DNA of 64,000 bases, from assembly GCA_029968055.1 (NCBI GenBank), contig JASCNX010000001.1, positions 1,488,001 to 1,552,000 of the forward strand, written 5' to 3'. The notes beneath the pieces were generated by a model. It was not told the DNA's origin. It did not search any database and worked only from the letters and a program-made list of their open reading frames with translations. Every line of letters begins with the position of its first letter. The first letter of the stretch is position 1. This stretch comes from Xenophilus aerolatus. GTDB lineage: Bacteria > Pseudomonadota > Gammaproteobacteria > Burkholderiales > Burkholderiaceae_C. Positions 35,398-44,481 of the stretch are shown here, in pieces. The position numbers and the translations under genes were made by a program.

Positions 35398-37280
35398 GTT
35401 CACTGCTCAACCTCGGCACCCGTGCGCTGCTGGCCAACCAGATCGCCCTGAGCACGACGGGCCACAACATCTCCAATGCCAGCACCGTCGGCTACTCGCG
35501 CCAGACGGCGGTGATGCAGCAGGTGGAGGGCCAGTTCACCGGGGGCGGCTACATCGGCAAGGGTGTCCAGGTGGGCACCATCGAGCGGGCGCACAACGAG
35601 TTCCTCACGCGCCAGGCGGCACTGGCGCGCTCGGTGCAGGCGATGGACAGCACCCGTTCCGACCGGCTGGCCTCGCTGGAGGACATCTTCCAGGGCGGCA
35701 AGAGCGGCCTCGGCGCGTCGGTCAACGACCTGGTCAACGCCTTTTCCGACATCGCCAGCACGCCGACCGACATCACCGCACGCAACGTGGTGCTGGCCCG
35801 CGCGCAGGAGATGAGTGCGCGCTTCCAGAACGCGCAATCGCAGCTCGACGACCTGCAGCACGGCGTGAACGACCAGCTCGGCGACGCCGTGCGCACGATC
35901 AACAGCCTCGCCTCGCGCATCGCCGACCTCAACGGGCAGATCCAGCGCGCGCAGGGCGGCGGCCAGCCGCCCAACGACCTGCTCGACCAGCGCGACCTGC
36001 TCGTGCGGCAGCTCAACGACCAGGTGCAGGCCACCACGGTGGAGGCCGACGACGGCAGCCTGAACATCTTCGTGGGCAGCCAGGCCCTGGTGCTGGGCAC
36101 CGGCACCGCCGCCATCGGCCTGCAGGGCGCCGCCAACGGCAGCAGCGCGCTGACGATCTCGCGCGGCGCGGTGACCGTGCCGCTGGACGAGAACACGCTG
36201 GGTGGCGGCGCCGTGGCCGGGCTGCTGCGCTTCCAGAACAGCGACCTGGCGGCCGGCCGCAACGGGCTCGGGCGCCTGGCGCTCGCGCTCACGACCGCGG
36301 TAAATGCCCAGCACAGCGTCGGGGTGGACCTCGACGGCAACAGCGGGGGCGACTTCTTCAAGCCGATCGGCATTCCCGACGCGCTGGCGGCCTCGACCAA
36401 CACCGGCAACGCATCCATCGGCGCGAGCGTGGCCGACGCCACCGCGCTGTCGGCGTCCTCGTACCGGATCGCCTTCGGCGCCGGGGGCGCCGTGCAGGTC
36501 ACGCGGCTGTCGGACGGCAAGCAGAGCAGCTTTGCCGGGCCGCTCCCGATCGTGGTGGACGGGCTGAACATCGCCTTGCAGGCCGGCGCCGCGGCCGCCG
36601 GCGACAGCTTCGTGCTCAACCCCTACGCCAGCGCCGCGGGCGGCGTCGCGACGGCGGTGTCGTCGCCGCGCCAGATCGCGGCGGCCAGCCCGGTCGAGGC
36701 GCGGGTCGGCTCGACCAACGCGGGCACGCTGGCCGTCGCAGGCCTCGCGGCCTCGCGGCCCGACGCCAACCTGGGCGCACCCGTCACCCTGACCTTCACC
36801 TCGGCGGGCACCTTCGACGTGTCGGGCACCGGCACCGGCAATCCCACCGGCGTGGTCTACACGGCCGGCTCGACCCTCAGCTACAACGGCTGGACGCTGA
36901 CCCTCAACGGCGCGCCCAAGGCCGGGGACACGATCACGGTGCAGGCCGCCAGCGCCGGCTACAGCGCGCTCAACGCGGGCAACGCGACGGCGCTGCTGAA
37001 CCTGCGCGACCTCGCGACCTTCGACGGCGCCAAGCTCTCGGACGGCTACGCCAGCCTGATGGCCGACATCGGCGTGCGCAGCCAGAGCGCGCAGTACGCG
37101 GCCAGCGTGTCGTCGTCGATCGCCTCCAGCCTGGAGAGCGAACGCGCCAACAGCGCGGGCGTCAACCTCGACGAGGAAGCCGCCAAGCTGCTGCAGTACC
37201 AGCAGGCGTACCAGGCGTCGGCCAAGATGATCCAGATCGCGCAGAACATCTTCGATTCCCTGCTGCAGGGCATGAACTGA
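35394..37280 (+). CDS. flgK: Hook-filament junction protein FlgK (HAP1)
   Basis: The 628-residue protein begins MSSLLNLGTRALLANQIALSTTGHNISNASTVGYSRQTAVMQ and ends SAGVNLDEEAAKLLQYQQAYQASAKMIQIAQNIFDSLLQGMN, both FlgK signatures. A variable, Ala/Gly-rich middle (about 330-540) includes beta domains exposed at the junction. Length is in the usual range for betaproteobacteria. Confidence 0.97.
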   Translation: MSSLLNLGTRALLANQIALSTTGHNISNASTVGYSRQTAVMQQVEGQFTGGGYIGKGVQVGTIERAHNEFLTRQAALARSVQAMDSTRSDRLASLEDIFQGGKSGLGASVNDLVNAFSDIASTPTDITARNVVLARAQEMSARFQNAQSQLDDLQHGVNDQLGDAVRTINSLASRIADLNGQIQRAQGGGQPPNDLLDQRDLLVRQLNDQVQATTVEADDGSLNIFVGSQALVLGTGTAAIGLQGAANGSSALTISRGAVTVPLDENTLGGGAVAGLLRFQNSDLAAGRNGLGRLALALTTAVNAQHSVGVDLDGNSGGDFFKPIGIPDALAASTNTGNASIGASVADATALSASSYRIAFGAGGAVQVTRLSDGKQSSFAGPLPIVVDGLNIALQAGAAAAGDSFVLNPYASAAGGVATAVSSPRQIAAASPVEARVGSTNAGTLAVAGLAASRPDANLGAPVTLTFTSAGTFDVSGTGTGNPTGVVYTAGSTLSYNGWTLTLNGAPKAGDTITVQAASAGYSALNAGNATALLNLRDLATFDGAKLSDGYASLMADIGVRSQSAQYAASVSSSIASSLESERANSAGVNLDEEAAKLLQYQQAYQASAKMIQIAQNIFDSLLQGMN

Positions 37281-37306
37281 GGTCGCCAGACCCGGAAAGC
37301 AAAGAC

Positions 37307-38503
37307 ATGGCGGGCTACACCACGCGCATCTCCACCGCGAACACCTACGACAACGCCGTCGGCCAGCTCATGTCGCGGCAGTCCACGCTCTCGCAGCTGC
37401 AGGCGCAGCTGAGCGCCAGCAAGCGGGTGCTGCGGCCCAGCGACGACCCCACGGCGGCGGCGCAGGCCGAGCGGGCGGTCACGCGGCAGTCGCGCGTGGT
37501 GAGCGAGCAGCGGGCGCTGGAGGTGCAGCGCAACGCGATCACCGAAGCCGAGTCCACGCTGGGCAGCGCCGTTTCCGCGGTGCAGGACTTCCGGACGCTG
37601 GTGGTGCAGGCCGGCAACGGCGCGCTCTCGGCCACCGACCGGGCCAGCATCGCCCAGCAGCTCGTGACGCTGCGCGACCAGATCCTCGGCTATGCCAACA
37701 CCAAGGACAGCAATGGCCTGCCGCTGTTCGCCGGCCTGGGCAGCACGGCCACGCCCTTCGTCGACAGCGGCGGCGTGAGCTTCGACGGCATCCCCGGTCA
37801 GGCCGGCTCGTCCGACGTCGGCGTGCCCGGCTCGCTGGACGGCTTCGCGACCTGGATGGACGTGCCCACGGGCAACGGCGTCTTCACCATCGCCCAGACG
37901 GGCACGGCCGCCAACGTGTCCACCGACGCCGGCCAGGTGCGCTCGCCGGCGGCGCTGACCGGGCACAGCTACCGCATCCAGTTCAACACCGGCGGCGGCG
38001 CCACGACCTACGACGTGCTCGACCTGAGCACCGGCACCGCGGTGCAGAGCGCCCAGCCCTACACGCCCGGCCAGTCCATCGCCTTCGACGGCATCTCCTT
38101 CACCGCCAGCGGCACGCCGGCGGCGGGCGACGCGCTGACCATCGCGCCGAGCACGCGCACCAGCCTCTTCAACGTGCTCGACCAGGCGATCGCGGCGGTG
38201 CGCGACGGCAGCGGCGCGGCGCTGACACAGGGCACGACGCAGGCGCTGGCCCAGATCGACGCGGGCATGGCACGCCTTTCGGCCTCGCGCGGACGCGCGG
38301 GCGACCTGCTCAACCAGGTCGACAACATCGCGACACGCCAGGAGTCCCGCTCGGTGCAGCTCGAGGCCGACCGCTCGCGGGCGGAGGACCTGGACGTCGT
38401 GAAGGCGCTGTCGGACTTCCAGACGCAACAGACCGCGTACTCGGCGGCGCTCGGCTCGTACGCGCAGATCCAGAAGCTGTCCCTCTTCAACTTCATCACC
38501 TGA
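37307..38503 (+). CDS. flgL: Hook-filament junction protein FlgL (HAP3)
   Basis: The 398-residue protein starts at the ATG at 37307. The frame is open far upstream only because it runs antiphase through flgK. It matches FlgL in TRISTANTYDNAVGQLMSRQSTLSQLQAQLSASKRVLRPSDDPTAAAQAERA and in the flagellin-like C-terminus LDVVKALSDFQTQQTAYSAALGSYAQIQKLSLFNFI. It joins FlgK to the flagellin filament. Confidence 0.97.
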   Translation: MAGYTTRISTANTYDNAVGQLMSRQSTLSQLQAQLSASKRVLRPSDDPTAAAQAERAVTRQSRVVSEQRALEVQRNAITEAESTLGSAVSAVQDFRTLVVQAGNGALSATDRASIAQQLVTLRDQILGYANTKDSNGLPLFAGLGSTATPFVDSGGVSFDGIPGQAGSSDVGVPGSLDGFATWMDVPTGNGVFTIAQTGTAANVSTDAGQVRSPAALTGHSYRIQFNTGGGATTYDVLDLSTGTAVQSAQPYTPGQSIAFDGISFTASGTPAAGDALTIAPSTRTSLFNVLDQAIAAVRDGSGAALTQGTTQALAQIDAGMARLSASRGRAGDLLNQVDNIATRQESRSVQLEADRSRAEDLDVVKALSDFQTQQTAYSAALGSYAQIQKLSLFNFIT

Positions 38504-38512
38504 TCGTTCGCG

Positions 38513-39748
38513 ATGGCCCAATCGGTCCTCGGCAGCGTTGCGCTGCATTACCGTGCGCTGTGGTCCAAAAAGCGCCAGCTGGCCGGCGTCCAGCTGTTCG
38601 TCGAGGAGGTGTCCCCCGGCGCCGAGGGCAGCCACCTGCTGCGCACGCTGTCTGAGTTGTGGTCGGGCGAGTCGCCGTCGGTGCTGCTGTCGGCCAGGCA
38701 CCCGCAGCTGCTGCAGGAACTGCTGGCCCATGCGGGCGCGCAGGACCCGATGATCGAGGTGCCGGGCCGCTGGCTCGCGCAGGGCGCCCTGCTCGGCGCG
38801 GTGAATGCGGCGCACGAGCACGGTGCGCGGCTCGTCGCTTCGGGCTCGCCGTCGGAGCTGCGCGCGCTGGGCGGTGCGGCGCGCGCCTTCGACCGCCAGT
38901 GCGTCCAGCTCGGCACCGAGGATGCGGCGCTGGCCCTGCGGGCGTCGATGCAGGCGCGCGAGGACGCGGCGCGAGGCCGCTTCGGCTCGACCGCCGCCGC
39001 CAGCCCCGTGCCTGCCGGCAGCCTGGTCGCCGGTGCGGCCGGACGGGCGCTGGTGGAACATGCGCTGGACCAGCAGGGCGCATGGGCGGTGGCCGGCTGG
39101 CCGGCCGAGGACATCCTGCACCGCTTCAACGGCCACCCGGTGCCTCCCACGCGGCGCGCGATCCTGCGCGTGATGAGCGCCCTCGACCAGGAACAGTCGC
39201 TCGACCGCATCGAGTACCTGCTGGCGCAGGAAGCCACGCTCGCCTACCGGCTCCTGGCCTACCTCAACTCCGCCGGACTGGGCCTGCGCAACGGCGTCGC
39301 CTCGCTGCGGCACGGCGTGATGATGCTGGGCTACCGCACGCTCAACGGCTGGCTCGCCGAGCAGCTCACGATGGCCAGCGAGGACCGCGACCTCGACCCG
39401 GTGAACCTCGGACTCGGCCTGCGCGCCGCGCTGGCGGCCGAACTCATGGACGCCGGCGTGGAGGACGAGCTGCGGCACGAGGTGTTCCTCACCGGCATGC
39501 TGTCGCAGATCGACGCGCTGCAGGGCCAGACCCTGCGCGCCCTGCTCTCGCGCATTCCGCTGCCGGAACGGGTGCCCGATGCACTGGTCCGCGGCACCGG
39601 CCCTTACGCCGCCGTGCTCCGGCTGGCGCAGGCGATGGAGCGCGATCCGTCGCACTCGTTGATCAACCCGACCGAGGCGGCCGGCCTCACGCTGGAAGAG
39701 TCGAACCGGGCGCTGCTGCGGGTGCTGAGCGCCGCATCGACGTCCTGA
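38513..39748 (+). CDS. HDOD-domain signalling protein with degenerate EAL-like N-terminus
   Basis: The 411-residue protein follows flgL by nine bases and may be the last gene of the flgB operon. Residues 1 to about 190 resemble the N-terminus of EAL-HDOD (YuxH-type) proteins (KKRQLAGVQLFVEEV) but have no EAL motif or metal ligands. An HDOD domain follows from about residue 200 (VPPTRRAILRVMSAL, EATLAYRLLAYLNSAGLGLRNGVASLRHGVMMLGYRTLNGWL). HDOD domains lack HD catalysis and act in signalling. It is a diverged paralog of the genes at 39840 and 44482. No obvious ribosome site is seen. Its exact role is unknown. Confidence 0.85.
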   Translation: MAQSVLGSVALHYRALWSKKRQLAGVQLFVEEVSPGAEGSHLLRTLSELWSGESPSVLLSARHPQLLQELLAHAGAQDPMIEVPGRWLAQGALLGAVNAAHEHGARLVASGSPSELRALGGAARAFDRQCVQLGTEDAALALRASMQAREDAARGRFGSTAAASPVPAGSLVAGAAGRALVEHALDQQGAWAVAGWPAEDILHRFNGHPVPPTRRAILRVMSALDQEQSLDRIEYLLAQEATLAYRLLAYLNSAGLGLRNGVASLRHGVMMLGYRTLNGWLAEQLTMASEDRDLDPVNLGLGLRAALAAELMDAGVEDELRHEVFLTGMLSQIDALQGQTLRALLSRIPLPERVPDALVRGTGPYAAVLRLAQAMERDPSHSLINPTEAAGLTLEESNRALLRVLSAASTS

Positions 39749-39839
39749 CCCGGCTCAGGGCACGCTGCGCAGCGCGCCCACGCTTTCCATCGCGTTCCCT
39801 CGCCATCGCCGGCCAGGGCGGCGCCCCGGGGGCCGCCGC

Positions 39840-41087
39840 CTACCTCGCGCCCAGGCCCTCGACCTCGTCGGCCCACACGAGCGCCTGCAGGTGCGCCCAG
39901 TTGACCTGGTGGTTGGACAGCTGCAATTCCCCCGCGGCCTGCGCGAAGGCCACCTCGTCCCCGCTTTCGCAGGCCTTGGCCAGTTCGAGAAAGGGTGCGA
40001 AGGGCCCGCTCTTGTCCAGCAAGGCCCGGCTGACGTCGGCCGGCAGGTTCATGGAGGCCACGGCCTCGGCCATCGGCACGCCGACCAGCGTGTCGAGCAT
40101 GGAGAACAGGCCGACGAGGAAGGCGTCGTCGCAGGCTTCGGGCGGCAGCAGGTCGGTGGCCAGCAGTTCCATCAGGCGGGCGCGCACCACCGCCGTGCTG
40201 CCGGCCGCCGGCGCGGCGCCGCCGGCACGCGTGCTGGTCATCAGGAGCGCAGCCCATCGGAACAGGCGGTTGAAGCCCAGGATCATCACCGCGTGGCGGA
40301 AGGAGGTGATCTCGGTGCTCAGCCCGAAGCCGCAGGAGTTGATGAAGCGCAGCAGCTTGAACGACAACGTCGGATCGTGCTTGAGGAAGGCCTCGATCTC
40401 CGAGACCTCCGCCTCCGTGCGCACCAGGTTCATCAGGCGGATCACCGCGTGCTGCGAGGCCTGCACGCCGCCGTCGCGGACCACCGTGGGTTGGGCGAAC
40501 CAGTGCCCCTGGAAATAGCGCACGCCCATCTTGCGCAGCGCCTCGTGCTGCTCGCCGTCGCGCACGTTCTGCGCCACGATCTCGGCCTTGGAGCGCTCGC
40601 GCGCCGCCCGGATGGTGCGCTCGATCCACTGGGCATCGAGCTGCTGCAGGTCCAGCATGATGTAGGACACCAGGGGCAGCCAGCTCGCGTAGGCAGGCTG
40701 CAGCACCCGGTGGTCCAGCGCCAGGCGGAAGCCGTCCTTGCGGGCCTTCAGGAGGATGTCGCGCCGGATGGCCACGCCCTCCTTGGTCAGCGATTCGTCT
40801 TGCGGGATCTGCAGCACCGCCTTGTTCGGATCGAGGATGTCGAGGTGGCCGTCGGCCATGATCTCGAAGCTGCAATGGACGAACACGTTCTTGCTGCCGG
40901 CCAGCGCCTCCGAACCCGTTTCGGACAGGGCCTCGAACAGCATGGCGTTGTCGTTGGCCGCCGCCCGCGGGCGCTCGAACAGCGCATAGCCGACGATCTT
41001 GCGGCTGGCATCCACGATGGCCTGTCGGGAGATGGCCGCACCCGGCCGTTCGGCGGTGGTTTCGGCGGCGGTGACGGAGGTCGTCAT
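39840..41087 (-). CDS. EAL-HDOD (YuxH-type) protein with inactive EAL domain
   Basis: The 415-residue protein has an N-terminal EAL-like domain (about 15-215) that begins VDASRKIVGYALFER, where GYALFE stands in place of the EAL motif. The domain keeps the fold pattern (LDLQQLDAQWIERTIRAARERSKAEIVAQNV, MGVRYFQGHWFAQP) but not the catalytic residues. The HDOD domain (about 220-400) includes HDPTLSFKLLRFINSCGFGLSTEITSFRHAVMILGFNRLFRW. Such proteins probably bind c-di-GMP or partners rather than cleave it. A sigma28-like promoter lies 42-68 bases upstream of the start codon. It is convergent with the HDOD gene that follows flgL. Confidence 0.88.
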   Translation of the reverse strand: MTTSVTAAETTAERPGAAISRQAIVDASRKIVGYALFERPRAAANDNAMLFEALSETGSEALAGSKNVFVHCSFEIMADGHLDILDPNKAVLQIPQDESLTKEGVAIRRDILLKARKDGFRLALDHRVLQPAYASWLPLVSYIMLDLQQLDAQWIERTIRAARERSKAEIVAQNVRDGEQHEALRKMGVRYFQGHWFAQPTVVRDGGVQASQHAVIRLMNLVRTEAEVSEIEAFLKHDPTLSFKLLRFINSCGFGLSTEITSFRHAVMILGFNRLFRWAALLMTSTRAGGAAPAAGSTAVVRARLMELLATDLLPPEACDDAFLVGLFSMLDTLVGVPMAEAVASMNLPADVSRALLDKSGPFAPFLELAKACESGDEVAFAQAAGELQLSNHQVNWAHLQALVWADEVEGLGAR

Positions 41088-41128
41088 GGTGGTGTCGGCT
41101 GCGACGGAGAGCCCATCGGTTCAACGAT

Positions 41129-41155
41129 TCTTCGACCGTCCGGCGCCGAACTTGA
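41129..41155 (-). promoter_or_regulatory. Sigma28-like promoter of the EAL-HDOD gene
   Basis: On the minus strand TCAAGTTC (41148-41155), an 11-base spacer and GTCGAAGA (41129-41136) resemble sigma28 (6/8 and 5/8). The -35 box agrees with those before flgM and the paralog at 45765. The -10 box is weak. The start codon is about 40 bases downstream. Confidence 0.5.
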
Positions 41156-41253
41156 GCGCGGCCGGCCGGCCGCCGCACGAAGGGCCGCCGGATGCGGCAG
41201 TTGTTGGCAGTCGCGCAGGCAAAGCGCGCCCGACCCCAGGCTGCAAGCGGCAC

Positions 41254-44200
41254 TCATGCCGGCAGGCCGGTGTCGGCCTGGCGCTGGCGCATCCAGGCCT
41301 GCAGCGCCTCGCCCGGCAGCGGCCGGGCGAAATGGAAGCCCTGGAACTCGTCGCAGCCGGCCTCGCGCAACGCGTGGGCCTGGGCCGCATCCTCCACGCC
41401 CTCGGCCACCACGCGCAGGCCGAGCGTGTGGCCCAACGCCACGATCGCCCGCACGATCGCCAGGTCGCTCGGGTCGTGCAGCATGCGGCCGACGAAGGAG
41501 CGGTCGATCTTGAGCTTGTCGATCGGGAAGCGGTTGAGGTAGTTCAGGCTCGAGTAGCCGGTGCCGAAGTCGTCGATCGCCAGCGACACGCCCAGGGCCT
41601 TGAGCGAGTGCAGCTGCTCGAGCGTCTGGTCGGCGTCTTCCATCAGCGTCGATTCGGTCAGTTCGAGCTCGATCTGGCCGGCCAGCACCCCATGGGTGTG
41701 CATGCACCGTTCGAGCAGGGGCACCAGGTCGCCGCTGCGCAGCTGCACCGCCGAGAGGTTGATCGAGACCGGCCACTCGCCGACGCCACCGGCCCGCCAC
41801 GCGGCATGCTGCGCGCAGGCCTGCCGGATGACCCAGGCACCGATGCCCTCGATGAGGCCGGCCTCTTCGGCGATCGGGATGAACTCCGAGGGCGGCACCG
41901 GCCCGAGCTGGGCACTGTTCCAGCGCAGCAGCGCCTCGGCGCCGACCGGCCGGCCGCTGGCGGCATCGACCCGGGGCTGGAAGTGCAGGCTGAGCTCGTC
42001 GCGCTCGATCGCGTGGCGCAGCAGCGATTCGATCTGCAGCCGGGCCTGCACCCGGTCGTTCATGTCGGCGGTGAAGAAGCGCGCCATGTCGCGGCCGGCC
42101 GCCTTGCTCTGGTACATGGCGACGTCGGCGTGGCGCATCAGCTCGTCCAGGTCACGGCCGTCCTGCGGATAGAGGGCGATGCCCACGCTGCACGAGACGT
42201 GCAGTTCCGTGTCGTCCACCGAATGCGGCAGGCGCACCAGCGGGATGAGCCGGCGCTCGACGATCTGCTGCACCTCGTCGCTGCCCGAGACGCCGTCCAG
42301 GATGATGACGAACTCGTCGCCGCCCAGCCGGCTGACCGTGTCGCCGGGCCGCACCCCTTCGGCAAGCCGCCGCGCGACCGAGCGCAGCAGCGCGTCGCCC
42401 ACATGGTGGCCCAGCGAGTCGTTGATGGTCTTGAAGCGGTCCAGGTCGATGAAGAGCACGCCCACCTGCCGGTTCAGCGGCTCGGCCCGCGCGAGTGCGC
42501 GGCCCAGCCGCTCGACGCACAGCGAGCGGTTCGGCAGTTCGGTCAGGACGTCGTGCAGCGCCAGGAAGCGGATGCGCTCCTCGCTCTTCTTGCGGTCGGT
42601 GATGTCGATGGAGGTGAAGATGTAGTGCGAGATCGAGTCCGGGCTGTTGCGCACCACGCTGACCACCAGCCAGGCCGGGTACACGCTGCCGTTGCGCCGC
42701 CGCACCCGGACCTCGCCCTGCCAGGCGCTGCGCTGCGCCAGCTGCGGCCAGATGCGCGCCAGGGACTCGCCGTCGGGCGCCAGCATGCCCTCGGGATGCT
42801 CGCCCACCAGGTCGCGCAGCTCGTGGCCGGTCTGGCGGCACAGCGCGCGGTTCACCGTCAGGATGCGCTGCGACCCGTCGATGATCATGATGCCTTCCGA
42901 GGATGCCTCGAAGACCTTGGCCCACAGCTCCAGGCGCTGCTCCATGAACTTCAGGTGGTTGATCGGCGTGAAGGTGGTGAGCACCGCATCGCGCCCCTGG
43001 TAGGTCAGGCGCCGCGCCGACAGCACGGCCCACGACGGCTCGGCGCCGCCGCGCCAGCGGACCTCGAACTCGTCGACCTCGCGCCGGTCGGCCAGCTGCT
43101 GGAAGAAGCGCGCACGCACCGCCGGCTCGAGCCCGCCGGCCCACGGATCGCCGCTGCGCCCGCCCAGCCACTCCTGGGCGGCGGCGTTGGCGCTCAGCAC
43201 CTCGTGCCCGGGCACCTGCGTCACCATGAGCGGGATCGGGATCGCCGCCACCAGGTCGCGCTGGGCCTCCGAGGCGCGGGCGCTGGCGGCCAGTTCCTGC
43301 TGGATCTGCCGCTCGCGATCCAGCTGCGCGAGCATGTCGTTGAAGCCGACCACCAGGCGGCCGATCTCGTCGCCGCTGGTCCAGTCGGCGCGCAGGCTGT
43401 GGTCGCCGGTGCGCCGGACCGTCTCGACGACGGCGGACAGGCGGCGCAGCGGCAGCGAGATCTGCCGCGCCACGTAGAACACGGCGCTCAGGATGAGCAT
43501 GAGCAGGAAGAGCGCCGTGCCCAGATGCAGCCACATGCGCGAGAAGAAGGCGCTCTCGCGCGCCCGCAGCATGTCCTGCAGTTCGGCGGTCGTGGTGAGC
43601 CAGGCGGCGTCGAGCGCGGCATAGAGGTCCTGGCGCACCGTCCCGAAGGCGGCCAGGGAGGCGGCGTCGGCGCCGCTGTCGAGGGCGCGCCGCGCCGCCT
43701 GCCGGAACTCGTCGATGGTGGCGGCCAGGCGCTTGCGGGTCGGGTCGAAGCGTTCGGGCAGCGGGCGGCGCGCGGCGGCATAGGCCTCGGCATAGTCGCT
43801 CGCCACCGCGGCAGCGACCGCGTCCAGACGCCCTTCCAGGATGAAGTACTGCGTGCGCGAGCGGGTGCGGCCCGCATCGTCCTCGCCCAGGTCCTCCAGG
43901 CGGGCGTCCATGGCCGCGCCGAGTTCCAACAGCTCCGGGAAGCGCAGCAGCACCAGCGACATGGTGTAGTAGCTGTCCAGGTCGGGGTCGAGGATCAGGT
44001 TGGACTGGTTGCCCACGCGCGTGACCAGCGCGCGGCTGCGCTCCAGGGCCTCCTGCCGCAGCGCGCGGGCGGCGGCCTCGCTCTCGGCGCGCTGCAGCGC
44101 GGCGATCGCGGCGCGCAGGGCTTCGCTCGGGCCGCTGCTTTCCATGCCGTCGCCATGCGCACGCTCCAGCGCCTCGAGCCGGCCCGGCGCGGGCGCCGGC

Positions 44201-44418
44201 GCCGCGGCCCAGCCGCCCAGCGACAGCAGCACCGGGCGCAGGCCGTCGATGTAGGCGGTGCCCGCCATCTCCTTGCGGCCGAAATCGATGGCGATGAATT
44301 TCTCGTTGATCAGGATGCCGCTGATGAAGATGACGGCGCTGAGGTCGAGCAGATAGATCAGCAACAGCTTGCGCCCGACGCTGAGCCGGCCGAGCCGGCG
44401 TGCCACCAGGCTCAGCAT
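41254..44418 (-). CDS. Membrane PAS-GGDEF-EAL c-di-GMP turnover protein
   Basis: The 1054-residue protein has a membrane segment at about 18-40, a large periplasmic helical sensor region, and a second membrane segment near 295-318. A HAMP-like stretch, two PAS-like domains (about 385-620), a GGDEF domain (to about 785) and an EAL domain follow. GGDEF is intact with an RxxD inhibitory site (RPGD, five residues before). The EAL domain keeps EALLRW, NLSAVQL, ELTES, IDDFGTGYSSLNYL, KIDRSFV, AEGVED and FQGFHFARPL, so phosphodiesterase activity is likely. Both activities look possible, with the balance set by the sensors. It lies 63 bases after an EAL-HDOD gene and may be co-transcribed with it from a sigma28 promoter. 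Confidence 0.93.
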   Translation of the reverse strand: MLSLVARRLGRLSVGRKLLLIYLLDLSAVIFISGILINEKFIAIDFGRKEMAGTAYIDGLRPVLLSLGGWAAAPAPAPGRLEALERAHGDGMESSGPSEALRAAIAALQRAESEAAARALRQEALERSRALVTRVGNQSNLILDPDLDSYYTMSLVLLRFPELLELGAAMDARLEDLGEDDAGRTRSRTQYFILEGRLDAVAAAVASDYAEAYAAARRPLPERFDPTRKRLAATIDEFRQAARRALDSGADAASLAAFGTVRQDLYAALDAAWLTTTAELQDMLRARESAFFSRMWLHLGTALFLLMLILSAVFYVARQISLPLRRLSAVVETVRRTGDHSLRADWTSGDEIGRLVVGFNDMLAQLDRERQIQQELAASARASEAQRDLVAAIPIPLMVTQVPGHEVLSANAAAQEWLGGRSGDPWAGGLEPAVRARFFQQLADRREVDEFEVRWRGGAEPSWAVLSARRLTYQGRDAVLTTFTPINHLKFMEQRLELWAKVFEASSEGIMIIDGSQRILTVNRALCRQTGHELRDLVGEHPEGMLAPDGESLARIWPQLAQRSAWQGEVRVRRRNGSVYPAWLVVSVVRNSPDSISHYIFTSIDITDRKKSEERIRFLALHDVLTELPNRSLCVERLGRALARAEPLNRQVGVLFIDLDRFKTINDSLGHHVGDALLRSVARRLAEGVRPGDTVSRLGGDEFVIILDGVSGSDEVQQIVERRLIPLVRLPHSVDDTELHVSCSVGIALYPQDGRDLDELMRHADVAMYQSKAAGRDMARFFTADMNDRVQARLQIESLLRHAIERDELSLHFQPRVDAASGRPVGAEALLRWNSAQLGPVPPSEFIPIAEEAGLIEGIGAWVIRQACAQHAAWRAGGVGEWPVSINLSAVQLRSGDLVPLLERCMHTHGVLAGQIELELTESTLMEDADQTLEQLHSLKALGVSLAIDDFGTGYSSLNYLNRFPIDKLKIDRSFVGRMLHDPSDLAIVRAIVALGHTLGLRVVAEGVEDAAQAHALREAGCDEFQGFHFARPLPGEALQAWMRQRQADTGLPA

Positions 44419-44481
44419 GGCCGCTGTCCGCGCGGGTGGGGCGGGCCGTCGTCGATCGCTCGCATGCCGGGTCTCCCGCCT

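Noticed and set aside
35288-37306. Long upstream extension of the flgL frame
   Set aside because: It runs out of frame through flgK and has the Arg/Pro/Ala-rich composition of a shadow. FlgL homology begins at 37307.
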